This document shows positions 1-8,983 of a stretch of DNA of 40,078 bases, one piece after another. The position numbers and the translations under genes are program-made. The stretch covers positions 1-40,078 of the forward strand of contig WTGB01000159.1 of the NCBI GenBank assembly GCA_011523735.1, read 5' to 3'. Under the pieces are notes generated by a model. It was not told the DNA's origin. It made no database searches and saw nothing but the letters and a program-made list of their open reading frames with translations. Source of the stretch: Chloroflexota bacterium (GTDB taxonomy: Bacteria; Chloroflexota; Anaerolineae; Aggregatilineales; Phototrophicaceae). Position 1 is the stretch's first letter, and each line of letters begins with the position of its first letter.

Positions 1-126
1 CTCCCTTACTGCATACAATACCTATACTCAATAACCTTGTCAAGGATGATTTTGCTGCATAAAGCGCGTGGGACCATTTTTGCTGCTGGCAGCTGCCACA
101 ATGTGGGAAAGCGATTGGTCGTACAC

Positions 127-2193
127 TCAGGAAGCTGGCTGGCTCAATGTCTCATGCACTCGGACCAAGCGCAGAGTCTCAGCAGAATATACGAGTTCAA
201 AACGCTGTTTGTCCATTTGATAGAGAGCATCAATCATCCATGCGTAGCCTTTGGGAAAAAGCAGGTAGTCGATGCCGTATCGGTCGACAATCGCCAATTT
301 TTCATCTACAGGCACGCCAGCTTCAAACAAGCGGAGATTGTCGTTGAGTTGCGCCTCCGCCTGAATGTATGGCAGGTTCGAATAGTACGACATCCGCTCG
401 GCGGTAAAGCGCGAGAGTTCAATAACTTTCCAGTTCAAGGTAATCGCTCGACTGCGAGATTCTGGGCTTGCGGCAATCCAGACGCGCTCGTCATGCTGGC
501 CATCAATGTATTGGCCAATTTCGAGCAGTTCAGTATCGCCGGCCGTTGCAAGCGCGATATCGCGGCTAAAGTCCACTTTAGGATTGAACTGGAGAAAATG
601 CGCCGTCAGAAGAGGAGCCACAGCCAAAAGCGTCACAAGCACTCTATCAGTTACGAGCCAGTCTATTGAGCGCCGTGTGCCGGGCAGGCAGCGATGCGCG
701 AACGCGACTCCCGTTTCAAGCGTGAAGCCAAGCATATAGCCGTAGGGCATGAGCCACAGAACGCGCACTATATGGTAGAAGGACACTAGGCGCCCGTATA
801 TCCAGGCGGTGAATGGCAATAAACCGATACTTATCGCAAGCGCATAGGCAAGCATCAACTTGCTGCGAGAGTCCAGGCGGCGCGTTATGACTGCGAGCAA
901 TGTCAGCGCGAGGAGGATATACGTTAAGTCACCAGCCAACACAGAGTGTATCGCGTAGAAGCTGTTGCCATTATCAAGAGGATTGGCGGCATCATAAATG
1001 TAAATGTTGTTTCCAGCGTCATCGGGTAAGTCCTCGAAGTGGTAAATGGTCGATTCCGCCGTGTTCAAGCGCACGAGGAGTACAGGAGATAGCAGCACAA
1101 TCGTGAGCAGGAGTAATTTCAGGGCGGACTTGCCGGCGCCACGATTCGTGATGAAGGTGATCAAGCAGAAAGCGCCGATGATAAGGGCGGCAAATCCACC
1201 AAGTATCCCATGTACGAAAATAGTAGCCAGGAATGAAAGCGCAAAAGCAAAGAAGGATCGGCGTTCACCTGACGGGACACATAAAAAAGCGCTCGAGATG
1301 GCGATCGGCGCCAGCGCGAAGGCGGCGACAACCTTGTCCAACAGGGCGCGGGCGAAGAATTGTGATCCGGCCTGGGACCCGATTTGCGCAAGCAGGCTAT
1401 AAGCGAGCAGTCCCAGGCTGATATAAACGAGCGATGATTTGCGGCTGTGGCCAAGATTGCGTGCGAAGATAACCATCGCCGTCACGGACATGAGCATCAC
1501 AAAGGGGTTTATCAGGTAGCGAGTCAGCAAGATTGGTACGCCGCTTATCTCAACTACCAGCGCCTGCGCCAACACCCAATAGGTCAGGTACATCCGGTCA
1601 GCGATGAGATTTCCGGTTTCGTAATATGGCTCGGCCCAGCCCAAGGGTTCATCGCGGAGAAAGCCGTTGACGGCAGCGTGATGGCGGTTTTGGTCATCGG
1701 TAGTGGATGTTGCAAATATGCTGGAATGCGTGTAGAGCGCCACTTGAATGAGGATAATTGCAAGCAAAGCCACGGATGGCGCATGGACTTTCAGATTTAG
1801 ATGCGGCAGCGCGCGCGATCGGTGGAAGACGGCCGCAAAGCCAAGGAGCGCCAGCGCATGCCAGATGAACTCAACTGTATCAATCGACAAAGACAGCGTT
1901 CTAGTGACGAGACCTAGCAACGTAACCAGCGCGACCGAGAAGGAAAAGCCATAACCAGCAAAGTCGATAAGATCCCAGGACTCGCGCGCAGGAACAAGCG
2001 CAAATAGATAGCCGCCGGGCAATATGAAAACCAGCAAAGCGACAATCACGCGGAGCCAAGGCGAGATGTTCGAGAAGTCGCCCAAAGACATTGCCAAGCC
2101 CGCAAACACAATCAGGCCGCTGCAAAGGAAGTAGAGTTGTGGCAGCCGAAGTATCCGGTCCAGTGAAGCAAGCTTACTTAGAACAATCCCCAT
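127..2193 (-). CDS. Large polytopic membrane protein, GT-C-like, paralogue A
   Basis: Uncharacterised integral membrane protein of 688 residues. Roughly the first 540 residues are a series of hydrophobic segments broken by short loops, and the last ~150 form a soluble tail. This layout resembles GT-C glycosyltransferases and related lipid-linked sugar enzymes, but I cannot identify a family or a catalytic motif with confidence. Loop motifs shared with its neighbour are FLRDEPLGW, EPYYET and TYWVLAQALVVEISGVPIL. The tail shares ERVWIAASPES, ERMSYYSN and DRYGIDYLLFPK. The gene starts at an ATG with no clear Shine-Dalgarno, 9 bases after the stop of the paralogue at 2203-4143, so the two are probably co-transcribed. 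A surface-glycan or glycolipid role is inference from topology only. Confidence 0.72.
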   Translation of the reverse strand: MGIVLSKLASLDRILRLPQLYFLCSGLIVFAGLAMSLGDFSNISPWLRVIVALLVFILPGGYLFALVPARESWDLIDFAGYGFSFSVALVTLLGLVTRTLSLSIDTVEFIWHALALLGFAAVFHRSRALPHLNLKVHAPSVALLAIILIQVALYTHSSIFATSTTDDQNRHHAAVNGFLRDEPLGWAEPYYETGNLIADRMYLTYWVLAQALVVEISGVPILLTRYLINPFVMLMSVTAMVIFARNLGHSRKSSLVYISLGLLAYSLLAQIGSQAGSQFFARALLDKVVAAFALAPIAISSAFLCVPSGERRSFFAFALSFLATIFVHGILGGFAALIIGAFCLITFITNRGAGKSALKLLLLTIVLLSPVLLVRLNTAESTIYHFEDLPDDAGNNIYIYDAANPLDNGNSFYAIHSVLAGDLTYILLALTLLAVITRRLDSRSKLMLAYALAISIGLLPFTAWIYGRLVSFYHIVRVLWLMPYGYMLGFTLETGVAFAHRCLPGTRRSIDWLVTDRVLVTLLAVAPLLTAHFLQFNPKVDFSRDIALATAGDTELLEIGQYIDGQHDERVWIAASPESRSRAITLNWKVIELSRFTAERMSYYSNLPYIQAEAQLNDNLRLFEAGVPVDEKLAIVDRYGIDYLLFPKGYAWMIDALYQMDKQRFELVYSAETLRLVRVHETLSQPAS

Positions 2194-2202
2194 TATTCTA
2201 AA

Positions 2203-4143
2203 TTAGTTGACTTTGATAAGCCGTAGCGTCTGGCCTGTATATACCTGCACGAAACGCGCTTTGTCAAATTGATAAAGAGCATCCATCATCCAGGAATATT
2301 GCTTGGGAAAAAGCAAGTAATCAACACCATATCGATCGATAATTTCCAACTTTTGCTCTACCGTTACATCCGCTTTATATAGCCGGAAGTTGTCATTTCG
2401 CTGCATAGCCGCCTGTTGATATGGCATATTCGAATAATATGACATTCGCTCCGCGGAGTAGCGGGAAAGTGAAATAATTTTCCAGTGCATAGCAACAGCG
2501 CGGTTCCGATATTCCGATTCCGGACTGGCAGCAATCCAAACGCGCTCATCGTGGTTCGCGTCGATATATTCCGCGATATCCAAAAACTCAACGACTTCGC
2601 TGGTTACATTTCCGATATCCCGCCCGAAATCCGCTCGACTGTGAAATTGGAGGAAATATGCGGTAACTGGCAACGCCAAAAAAAGCGCCAAACTTGAGGT
2701 ACGCAGGGATAGAGCAAACCGTTGCCCGACCGTCTCAATGATAAAGAATAACATGCAGCCATAAGGCATTAGCCAATAGAGGCGAGATGTTTGGTAAAAT
2801 AAGCTCCCAATCACCCAAGCGCCAAGAGGCAGCATGACACTGCTGAATATCAGTACGAACGCAAGCAGCAGTTTGCTCTTGGGATCCGACCGCCGTGCTG
2901 CCACCGATATAAAAGTCAGCGCGATCAAAAGCAAGGTCAGATGGCCAGATTTCCTGACAGAGCTTTCAAGATTAATCTCGCCGATCTCAAGTTGTCTGGC
3001 ATCGGGATGAGAGGTGTTCAAACGCAACAGGGCAGCGGGCAGTAGCAGTAACAGTATGAGCAACCCAATGTATACAGCATACTTTTTGCCGTCATGTTTT
3101 GTGATCAGTAGAATCAGGCAGTAAATCCCGATGATGCAAGCGGTAAAGCCGCCTATATTTGGATGAACATAGGCACATGCCAAGAAAGACAAAGCAAAAC
3201 CAAGAAAGGCGCGCCAACGCCCGGATTGCGAGTAAAGCCAGGCGCTGGAAATGGCGATAGGAGCCAAGGCGAATGCGGCTAGATTCTTGTCCATTTTTCC
3301 ATGCACAAAGAATTGATTGCCCGGCAGTTTGCCACTCTCCGCCACCAGGCTGAGCCCGAGCAAGCCGAGTATCACAACAACTAATGATGTCTTTTGGCAA
3401 TATCCCAGGTTGCGCGCAAAAATGTACATCGCCGCTACGGACACAATAACCGCAAAGGGGTTGATCAAGTAACTGGTCAGTAAAATAGGCACACCACTGA
3501 TTTCCACTACCAGAGCTTGCGCCAGAACCCAGTAGGTCAGGTATGAGCGCCCGGCGATGGGATTGTCTGTTTCGTAGTACGGCTCCGACCAGCCCAGCGG
3601 CTCGTCCCGCAAGAAGCCGTTGACCGCAGCGTGATGACGGTTCTGATCGTCAGATTCGGAAGTCAGCAGCGCGCTGGAATGAGCATAAAGCAGGACCTGA
3701 ATGAAGATGATTGCAATCAGAGCTACATATGGCGCGCAAATATTAAGACGGAGTCCCCCTCCCGCGCGTCTTAATTTATAGGAAACAGCTACAAAACCCA
3801 ATATTGCCAGGCCGTACCAAACGAATTCGACCGTGTCGATAGACCACGACAGAGTTCGCGTAACCAATCCCAAAAGCGTAACCAGCGCGACCGAGAAGGA
3901 AAAGCCATAACCAGCAAAGTCGATAAGGTCCCAGGACTCGCGCGCGGGAACAAGCGCAAATAGATAGCCGCCGGGCAATATGAAAACCAGCAAACCGACA
4001 ATCACGCGGAGCCAGGGCGAGATGTCCGAGAAGTCGCCCAAAGAGATTGCCAAGCCCGCGAACACAATCAGCCCGCTGCAATAGAGATAGAATCGAGGCC
4101 TGCGAATAATGATCTTGAGCGTTTCCGAGGCCGATTGAGTCAT
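2203..4143 (-). CDS. Large polytopic membrane protein, GT-C-like, paralogue B
   Basis: A 646-residue polytopic membrane protein clearly paralogous to the gene just downstream (127-2193). Hydrophobic segments fill the first ~490 residues, followed by a soluble tail with the shared motifs ERVWIAASPES, ERMSYYSN and DRYGVDYLLFPK. The start ATG overlaps the recR stop in an ATGA arrangement (4140-4143), so it is probably translationally coupled to recR. Base composition is lower than in the housekeeping neighbours: 24 of 60 bases are G or C at 2341-2400, against 37 of 60 at 8041-8100 in dnaX. That difference may mean acquisition from elsewhere or relaxed selection on a membrane protein. Function is unknown; a GT-C-like transferase is the leading guess. 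Confidence 0.75.
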   Translation of the reverse strand: MTQSASETLKIIIRRPRFYLYCSGLIVFAGLAISLGDFSDISPWLRVIVGLLVFILPGGYLFALVPARESWDLIDFAGYGFSFSVALVTLLGLVTRTLSWSIDTVEFVWYGLAILGFVAVSYKLRRAGGGLRLNICAPYVALIAIIFIQVLLYAHSSALLTSESDDQNRHHAAVNGFLRDEPLGWSEPYYETDNPIAGRSYLTYWVLAQALVVEISGVPILLTSYLINPFAVIVSVAAMYIFARNLGYCQKTSLVVVILGLLGLSLVAESGKLPGNQFFVHGKMDKNLAAFALAPIAISSAWLYSQSGRWRAFLGFALSFLACAYVHPNIGGFTACIIGIYCLILLITKHDGKKYAVYIGLLILLLLLPAALLRLNTSHPDARQLEIGEINLESSVRKSGHLTLLLIALTFISVAARRSDPKSKLLLAFVLIFSSVMLPLGAWVIGSLFYQTSRLYWLMPYGCMLFFIIETVGQRFALSLRTSSLALFLALPVTAYFLQFHSRADFGRDIGNVTSEVVEFLDIAEYIDANHDERVWIAASPESEYRNRAVAMHWKIISLSRYSAERMSYYSNMPYQQAAMQRNDNFRLYKADVTVEQKLEIIDRYGVDYLLFPKQYSWMMDALYQFDKARFVQVYTGQTLRLIKVN

Positions 4144-4742
4144 AAATCGCTACGCCCTTCGAGCGCACGCATTAGGGTCACTGAATCGACGTATTCCAGA
4201 TCGCCGCCAGTGGGGAGCCCGCGCGCGAGCCGTGTCACCTTTATCGATGCCGGCGCTAATTCTCGCTGGATGTACATTGCCGTAGCATCGCCCTCCATGC
4301 CCGGATTGGTGGCGATGATGACCTCGCGGGCTTGGCCATTTTGAACGCGATCGACCAGTTCACGAATCTTGAGGTCGTCCGGACCGATGCCATCTACGGG
4401 AGAGATGGCGCCATGAAGCACATGATAACGCCCCCGGTAGATGCCCGTGCGCTCGATCGCCATTAGGTCCAATGGTTCTTCAACAACTGCCAGCATGCTG
4501 GCATCGCGTTCGCTTGAACTGCATATTAAGCAAGGATCAGCCACTGTAATATTAAAACAGGCACTGCAAAACCGGGTCTGGGCTTTCAGGTTGTTCAAGG
4601 CTTGCGCCAGGCCGAGCGAGAAATCGTCGGGCGCGCGGAGCAGATAATAGGTTAGCCGGGAAGCAGTTTTGGGTCCGACGCCGGGCAAACGCGAAAATGC
4701 TTCAATCAGCTTCGTCACCGGTTCGGGGATGGCGCTGCTCAT
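4140..4742 (-). CDS. recR: Recombination mediator protein RecR
   Basis: RecR works with RecF and RecO to load RecA on gapped DNA. The 200-residue product has the usual length and order. An N-terminal helix-hairpin-helix region contains RLPGVGPKTASR. A four-cysteine zinc finger follows (CSAC, then CLIC). The Toprim domain begins at AVVEEPLDLMAIERTG and includes the conserved HGAISPVDGIGP and ATNPGMEGDATAMYI stretches. It lies downstream of ebfC with a 66-base gap, the classic ebfC-recR order, and its stop overlaps the start of a membrane protein gene by 4 bases. It appears complete and under normal constraint. Confidence 0.97.
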   Translation of the reverse strand: MSSAIPEPVTKLIEAFSRLPGVGPKTASRLTYYLLRAPDDFSLGLAQALNNLKAQTRFCSACFNITVADPCLICSSSERDASMLAVVEEPLDLMAIERTGIYRGRYHVLHGAISPVDGIGPDDLKIRELVDRVQNGQAREVIIATNPGMEGDATAMYIQRELAPASIKVTRLARGLPTGGDLEYVDSVTLMRALEGRSDL

Positions 4743-4808
4743 TGCAGGAATTCAGCACTCCTCATGTGGTTGGCAGATTTTGCGAATCAGCGTTCTTGCG
4801 GGAGCAAT

Positions 4809-5186
4809 CTAACCGAGCAGCCCTCCCAGACCGGGGATATCACCCAGGCCGCCGGTGATCGCTTCCATACGCTCAGCCGCCATAGCTTGGCTCTGTTCAA
4901 CAGCTTGATTAACGGCCGCGACAAGCAGATCCTGCAGGTCCGTCAACCATTCTTCATCATCCATATCAATAACATCGGGATTGATTTCCACCGACTGGAC
5001 GCGCTGATGACCCGTGATGATGATCTTGATGGCGCCGCCGCCGACGGAAACTTCGGTAGTTTCGTGTTCGAGGTTTTCCTGCGCTTCCGCCATATCTTGT
5101 TGCATCTTTTGCAGCATCGCCATAGGGTTGGCGCCGCTGGGCAATCCGCTTGCTGAGCCGCGCCTGCTGCCGCGTCGTTTGCTCAT
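4809..5186 (-). CDS. ebfC: YbaB/EbfC nucleoid-associated protein
   Basis: Small DNA-binding protein of the YbaB/EbfC family, 125 residues, usually encoded between dnaX and recR. It forms dimers that bind and bridge DNA. Visible family features are the helix MLQKMQQDMAEAQENLEHE, the strand motif EVSVGGGAIKIIITGHQRV, and the IDMDDEEWLTDLQDLLVAAV helix ending in a glycine-rich tail. It has an extra basic N-terminus, with MSKRRGSRRGSASG ahead of the usual start, plausibly for extra DNA contact. The ATG is supported by an AGGAG Shine-Dalgarno 7 bases upstream. A good sigma-70 promoter in the preceding 78-base gap (5228-5256) suggests ebfC and recR can be transcribed separately from dnaX. Confidence 0.93.
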   Translation of the reverse strand: MSKRRGSRRGSASGLPSGANPMAMLQKMQQDMAEAQENLEHETTEVSVGGGAIKIIITGHQRVQSVEINPDVIDMDDEEWLTDLQDLLVAAVNQAVEQSQAMAAERMEAITGGLGDIPGLGGLLG

Positions 5187-5227
5187 GTCTTATCTCCTGA
5201 AACTGCTTAGCTTATGGCTGCAATCTA

Positions 5228-5256
5228 ACTATATTCAAAATAAGCAAAATGGACAA
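5228..5256 (-). promoter_or_regulatory. Predicted sigma-70 promoter for ebfC-recR
   Basis: On the minus strand there is a TTGTCC -35 box (5256-5251), a 17-base AT-rich spacer and a TATAGT -10 box (5233-5228). The ebfC Shine-Dalgarno and start lie just downstream. Spacing is optimal and each hexamer differs from consensus at two positions or fewer, so this is a credible promoter. Confidence 0.6.
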
Positions 5257-5264
5257 CGCATAAA

Positions 5265-7220
5265 CTAGCTGGCGACTGGCGGATTAAGCCAATAAACGTG
5301 GGCGCCGTAAGGTGGATTCTCGAAGACAAGCTGCGCGCCTCGCTGCGCCATTGTCTCCCGGTCTAGTTCAGGATCCATGACTACGGCATAGAGCGGACGG
5401 TCCGGCAATTGTGTTCGCATGGATTCGAGCAGATAAACGTACTGATCCAGGGAAGTGTTCGGGTCATAGAATGTATGCAGATCGATTATGCGCTGGTCAT
5501 ATTCCAGTATGTAGTCAGAATATCCCTTCCCGCCTTTCGCCACATAGTTCAGCCGTTCATGCAACAGCTTTGATTTCGCAGTGTAAGCATGGGCAACAAG
5601 GACTATTGCGTCGTGAGGTGAATTATCTCTAATCCACTGGAAGGCGGGCACACGGCCGCCAAAGGTATCGTCAGAATGAACAGCGCTGACATCCTCAAAT
5701 TGAGCTGTGCGACCGCCGGCGACTCTTTGAAAAACGAATCTATGTGATCCGTAAACCGCATTCAATAACGCAAGAACGACAAGCGCATTTACAAAAGCTT
5801 TTAACACCGGCGAGCGGATTGCATGACCTGCGCGACGGTCATGAATGGAGTGTAGGGTCACAAAGGCCAAGAGCATCGTCGTCACGTAATGAAACTTGTA
5901 TTGGTTGTCGAAGGCAGCTGATAGTGTTAAGCAGAGCGATAAGCCAATGATAGCGCTGAAACCGAGAAAACATTGAATTGTCCGTCTGTTTCGCAATGCA
6001 TGGACGAATTGCAAGCCCGCTATCGGGAGGAGCAGCACTGACGATGCGAAGACCATGCGGATATTTGTGGGATAAAATAGAATGAAGGAAATACTGGACT
6101 GAATGTCACTCGAGAAGCTGTCCACATACTTGAGCAAGGGAAGCGCCAAGATCAAGCTGAACAATATCCATAACAGAATAAACCCGGGGCTGATTCTCAC
6201 CGTAATCGCCCGCAGGTATGCAACTGCCGCGCTTATCCGGTCGACGCTATTCGACAAGGAATACAGCGCAGTCAGGGCGAGAGCGCCTAGAAAGCCAACA
6301 ACAATGAAGAAAGCAAGAGGCGGCATGAAAGCCAGTGCGATTAAGCCCGCAGCGGAGAACTGCACGAGCGCGGACAGATCAAACCTGTCACGCAGAAGAT
6401 TTAGCAAAAGAAAAAGCGCGGCGGTGAACGCAGTGAGACCGGGCGTCAGTCCCCGGCCATGAACCACCGTGGAAATAACAGTGTGCAAACGATGATCTGC
6501 GCCATCAAGCAGCATCAAGTCCAATCTGCCGGCGTCAAACACGCCATTCAAAGCGTGCGACAATACGGACAGGATACCTGTTAGATTCAGGGCGCAGAAA
6601 CAAAACAGGATAAGCAATCCCAGGCGAAGTGTCGCTTTTCTGGCGAGCTTTAATGCCAGCAGCGTCCGCGCAATCCAGAACTGGGTTGCAAGTACAAATG
6701 CCAAGTTGGCGAGAACCCAAACAGAATATATGTCTAGTGAACTAACCTTGACAATCGCGGCTACGAACACAAAGTAAAGCCAATATTGGTTCGAAGGGGT
6801 CCCCGGAACGATGACGCTTTCATACGGAGATTCTCGGTGGAAAACCTGCGAAATAAAGGGAAACTGCAAATCCATGTGGGCAACGGCATCCAAAGATGGC
6901 AGCGCAAGCAAAGAGATGGCTGGGGGCAGGATGACCAGAAGCGGAAAGAATGGCAGAAGGCAACGCCAGGAAAAACGTAGTGATTCAGCCTGCTTTTGTC
7001 GCCAGAGGCGCTGTGCTCGCAGCGTTAGCGGCATAAGCGGAAGCAGAATGCTCAGGATCAGCAGCGCCGCCCATATATCGATATTCACCGGCATCAACAA
7101 GGTGAGGATGTAACCCACGCTGACGAAGAGCGCCGCAGCTATAAGCTGAAGCGGCATCAATACCTCGGCAAGCCCAAGCGATAGCAGGTTCCAGGCGCAG
7201 TCAGCCCTAGTTCTATTCAT
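5265..7220 (-). CDS. Large polytopic membrane protein, GT-C-like, set between dnaX and ebfC
   Basis: Integral membrane protein of about 651 residues. The first ~480 residues contain many hydrophobic spans, and a soluble C-terminal part contains FQWIRDNSPHDAIVLVAHAY and a run near KGGKGYSDYILEYDQRI. An early loop with SLDAVAHMDLQF holds acidic residues of the sort found in the first luminal loop of GT-C glycosyltransferases, but no diagnostic motif is certain. I chose the ATG at 7220, which overlaps the dnaX end by 8 bases; a TTG at 7253 in the same frame is possible but lacks a ribosome site. It resembles the two membrane proteins after recR in overall plan, though without obvious shared motifs. 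Probable role in glycan or lipid-linked sugar handling, by inference only. Confidence 0.72.
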   Translation of the reverse strand: MNRTRADCAWNLLSLGLAEVLMPLQLIAAALFVSVGYILTLLMPVNIDIWAALLILSILLPLMPLTLRAQRLWRQKQAESLRFSWRCLLPFFPLLVILPPAISLLALPSLDAVAHMDLQFPFISQVFHRESPYESVIVPGTPSNQYWLYFVFVAAIVKVSSLDIYSVWVLANLAFVLATQFWIARTLLALKLARKATLRLGLLILFCFCALNLTGILSVLSHALNGVFDAGRLDLMLLDGADHRLHTVISTVVHGRGLTPGLTAFTAALFLLLNLLRDRFDLSALVQFSAAGLIALAFMPPLAFFIVVGFLGALALTALYSLSNSVDRISAAVAYLRAITVRISPGFILLWILFSLILALPLLKYVDSFSSDIQSSISFILFYPTNIRMVFASSVLLLPIAGLQFVHALRNRRTIQCFLGFSAIIGLSLCLTLSAAFDNQYKFHYVTTMLLAFVTLHSIHDRRAGHAIRSPVLKAFVNALVVLALLNAVYGSHRFVFQRVAGGRTAQFEDVSAVHSDDTFGGRVPAFQWIRDNSPHDAIVLVAHAYTAKSKLLHERLNYVAKGGKGYSDYILEYDQRIIDLHTFYDPNTSLDQYVYLLESMRTQLPDRPLYAVVMDPELDRETMAQRGAQLVFENPPYGAHVYWLNPPVAS

Positions 7221-8799
7221 CAACCACGCCGCCGAGTTCTTTGCCCGCCGCAATTAGAGGATCGTCTGCCGCTGGCTCTCGGATCTGGGCGGCTTCATCG
7301 GGCGCGAGGACGTTGTCCACCACACGCACTTCCACGTGGAGTTTGACCTCGTGCAAATCGTATATGGCCTGTTCAATGACCTTAGCGCGTTTCGGCTCGG
7401 CGATTTTCTGTTTGAATATCTCGGTTGGCACGCCGAGGATCAGGCGATTGCCGTCGATAAGCCGGACGTGTGCGTGGGTCAGCAATGGCGGGAGATTCTT
7501 GTTGTAGCGAAACAAACGTCCCAGGATATCCTGCCAGCTTTCTTGGATTTTCGCGACCGAGTAGACGGGCTTTTCTCCCGGTTGGCTTGCCGGTGTACGC
7601 TCGAAGTCTGCCCGCGCGTCAGCCTGGTCCGTCGGCGGGTCCCCCCGCTCCGAACGCGGACGAGGTCGCGGCGACGCTGTCGGTTGTGGCAAAGTTGTCG
7701 GTGAAAAGGCTGAAACATCTTCCTGCAAGATTTCGATAAAGGCGAGCTCAAGCGAAAGCTGCGGTTGCCAGCCGCCAGTATAATTGTTGACCGCCGCGTT
7801 GAAGGCGCGGATCGCCTTGAGCAATCGCGCGCGCGGGATACGCTCGGCTAATTCGGCATAGCCGGCTTGTTCTTCCTGCGTGGCTTCGACCAGGTCTGCG
7901 CTAGCGGTCTGCGCCAGCATGATATTACGCAGGACGTTGACAAGCTGCTGACCGAATTGACGCGGATCGCTGCCGCCATCAATTGCCATATTGATCAGGT
8001 GGATGCCACGCGCGACATCTTCTTCGACGAGTGCCTCGACGAGATCGTGAACGTGCAAGCCGCTTGCCGTGCCGAGCAGATGCTGCGCCATTTCCAGCGT
8101 GATCGTTTCTGAAGGATCAGCCACGATTTGATCGAGCAGACTGATGCTGTCGCGTACGCTGCCGGTGCCTTGACGCGCGATCAACTCCAGCGCTCCCGGT
8201 TCAAGCGAGAGCGATTCCTTTTCGGCGATGAATGCGAGCCGCTCGGACAATTCGCGCAAGGACACCCGGCGAAATTCAAATTGCAGGCAGCGGCTCTTTA
8301 TTGTCGCCGGCACCTTGTCTATCTCGGTGGTAGCGAGCACGAAGAGCGCATGATCCGGCGGTTCCTCCAAGGTCTTCAGCAAAGCATCAAAAGCATTGCC
8401 ACTGAAACGATGCACTTCGTCTATGATGTAGACTTTGAAGGCGCCTTCGCCGGGGGCAAAGGCGATCTTGTCACGCAGTTCGCGGACATCGTCCACACCG
8501 GTATGCGAGGCGGCGTCAATTTCGATGAGATCAAGGTAACGGCTCTCGTTGATGGCGATGCAGTTGGGGCAAGCATTGCAGGGGCGAGCGGCGGCCGCCT
8601 CCGCCGTGCAGTTCACCGCTTTCGCCAGCAACCGGGCGGTAGTGGTCTTGCCCGTACCTCGCGGACCACTGAAAAGATATGCATGACGGATACGCCCACG
8701 AACCAAGGCATTGCGCAAGGTTCGGGTGATATGGTGTTGGCCGACCACGTCATCGAAGGCGAGCGGGCGCCACTTAAGGTAGAGGGCTTGCTCGGGCAC
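7213..8799 (-). CDS. dnaX: DNA polymerase III subunit gamma/tau
   Basis: Clamp-loader ATPase of the replicative polymerase. Counting from a GTG start at 8799 gives 528 residues, with the typical opening ALYLKWRPLAFDDVVGQ. Walker A is GPRGTGKT (45-52). Four zinc-binding cysteines lie at 64, 74, 77 and 80. Walker B is IIDEVH (125-130), and the SRC motif with the arginine finger is at 169-171. A C-terminal region containing SWQDILGRLF and LGVPTEIFKQKI matches the polymerase-binding part of tau proteins. A longer reading from 8850 is possible, but the GTG is preceded by GGAGGA at a 6-base spacing, which decides the start. It heads the run of minus-strand genes that includes ebfC and recR. Confidence 0.96.
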   Translation of the reverse strand: MPEQALYLKWRPLAFDDVVGQHHITRTLRNALVRGRIRHAYLFSGPRGTGKTTTARLLAKAVNCTAEAAAARPCNACPNCIAINESRYLDLIEIDAASHTGVDDVRELRDKIAFAPGEGAFKVYIIDEVHRFSGNAFDALLKTLEEPPDHALFVLATTEIDKVPATIKSRCLQFEFRRVSLRELSERLAFIAEKESLSLEPGALELIARQGTGSVRDSISLLDQIVADPSETITLEMAQHLLGTASGLHVHDLVEALVEEDVARGIHLINMAIDGGSDPRQFGQQLVNVLRNIMLAQTASADLVEATQEEQAGYAELAERIPRARLLKAIRAFNAAVNNYTGGWQPQLSLELAFIEILQEDVSAFSPTTLPQPTASPRPRPRSERGDPPTDQADARADFERTPASQPGEKPVYSVAKIQESWQDILGRLFRYNKNLPPLLTHAHVRLIDGNRLILGVPTEIFKQKIAEPKRAKVIEQAIYDLHEVKLHVEVRVVDNVLAPDEAAQIREPAADDPLIAAGKELGGVVDE

Positions 8800-8805
8800 G
8801 TCATG

Positions 8806-8811
8806 TCCTCC
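8806..8811 (-). promoter_or_regulatory. Ribosome binding site deciding the dnaX GTG start
   Basis: GGAGGA on the minus strand lies 6 bases ahead of the GTG at 8799. This sets the dnaX start 17 codons inside the longest open frame and agrees with the conserved N-terminus. Confidence 0.7.
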
Positions 8812-8930
8812 GGATTGTTGTGCTGAGTCTAGCACTTGGGGGCGAGGCAATCAAGCGGCGGGGGTCTGTGAACGGCATCGCGTAAGAGTGGCGGCGCAAG
8901 ACTCATCAAGATTACAGGCTGTGGGGACCA

Positions 8931-8945
8931 CTTGAGTGGCTCAAG
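8931..8945. repeat. Short inverted repeat upstream of the Rieske gene
   Basis: CTTGAG and CTCAAG form 6-base arms around TGG, about 40 bases upstream of the Rieske gene start. It overlaps a second weaker dyad (CCACT and AGTGG, 8928-8939). It could be an operator; there is no supporting regulator nearby, so this is only a sequence observation. Confidence 0.3.
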
Positions 8946-8983
8946 CCAACTCACATCAAATAGATTCATCGTAGGAGAATATC

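Noticed and set aside
87..98. TGGCAGCTGCCA perfect palindrome downstream of the first membrane gene
   Set aside because: It is not followed by a T-tract on the minus strand, so it does not look like a terminator; a 12-base palindrome alone is weak evidence.
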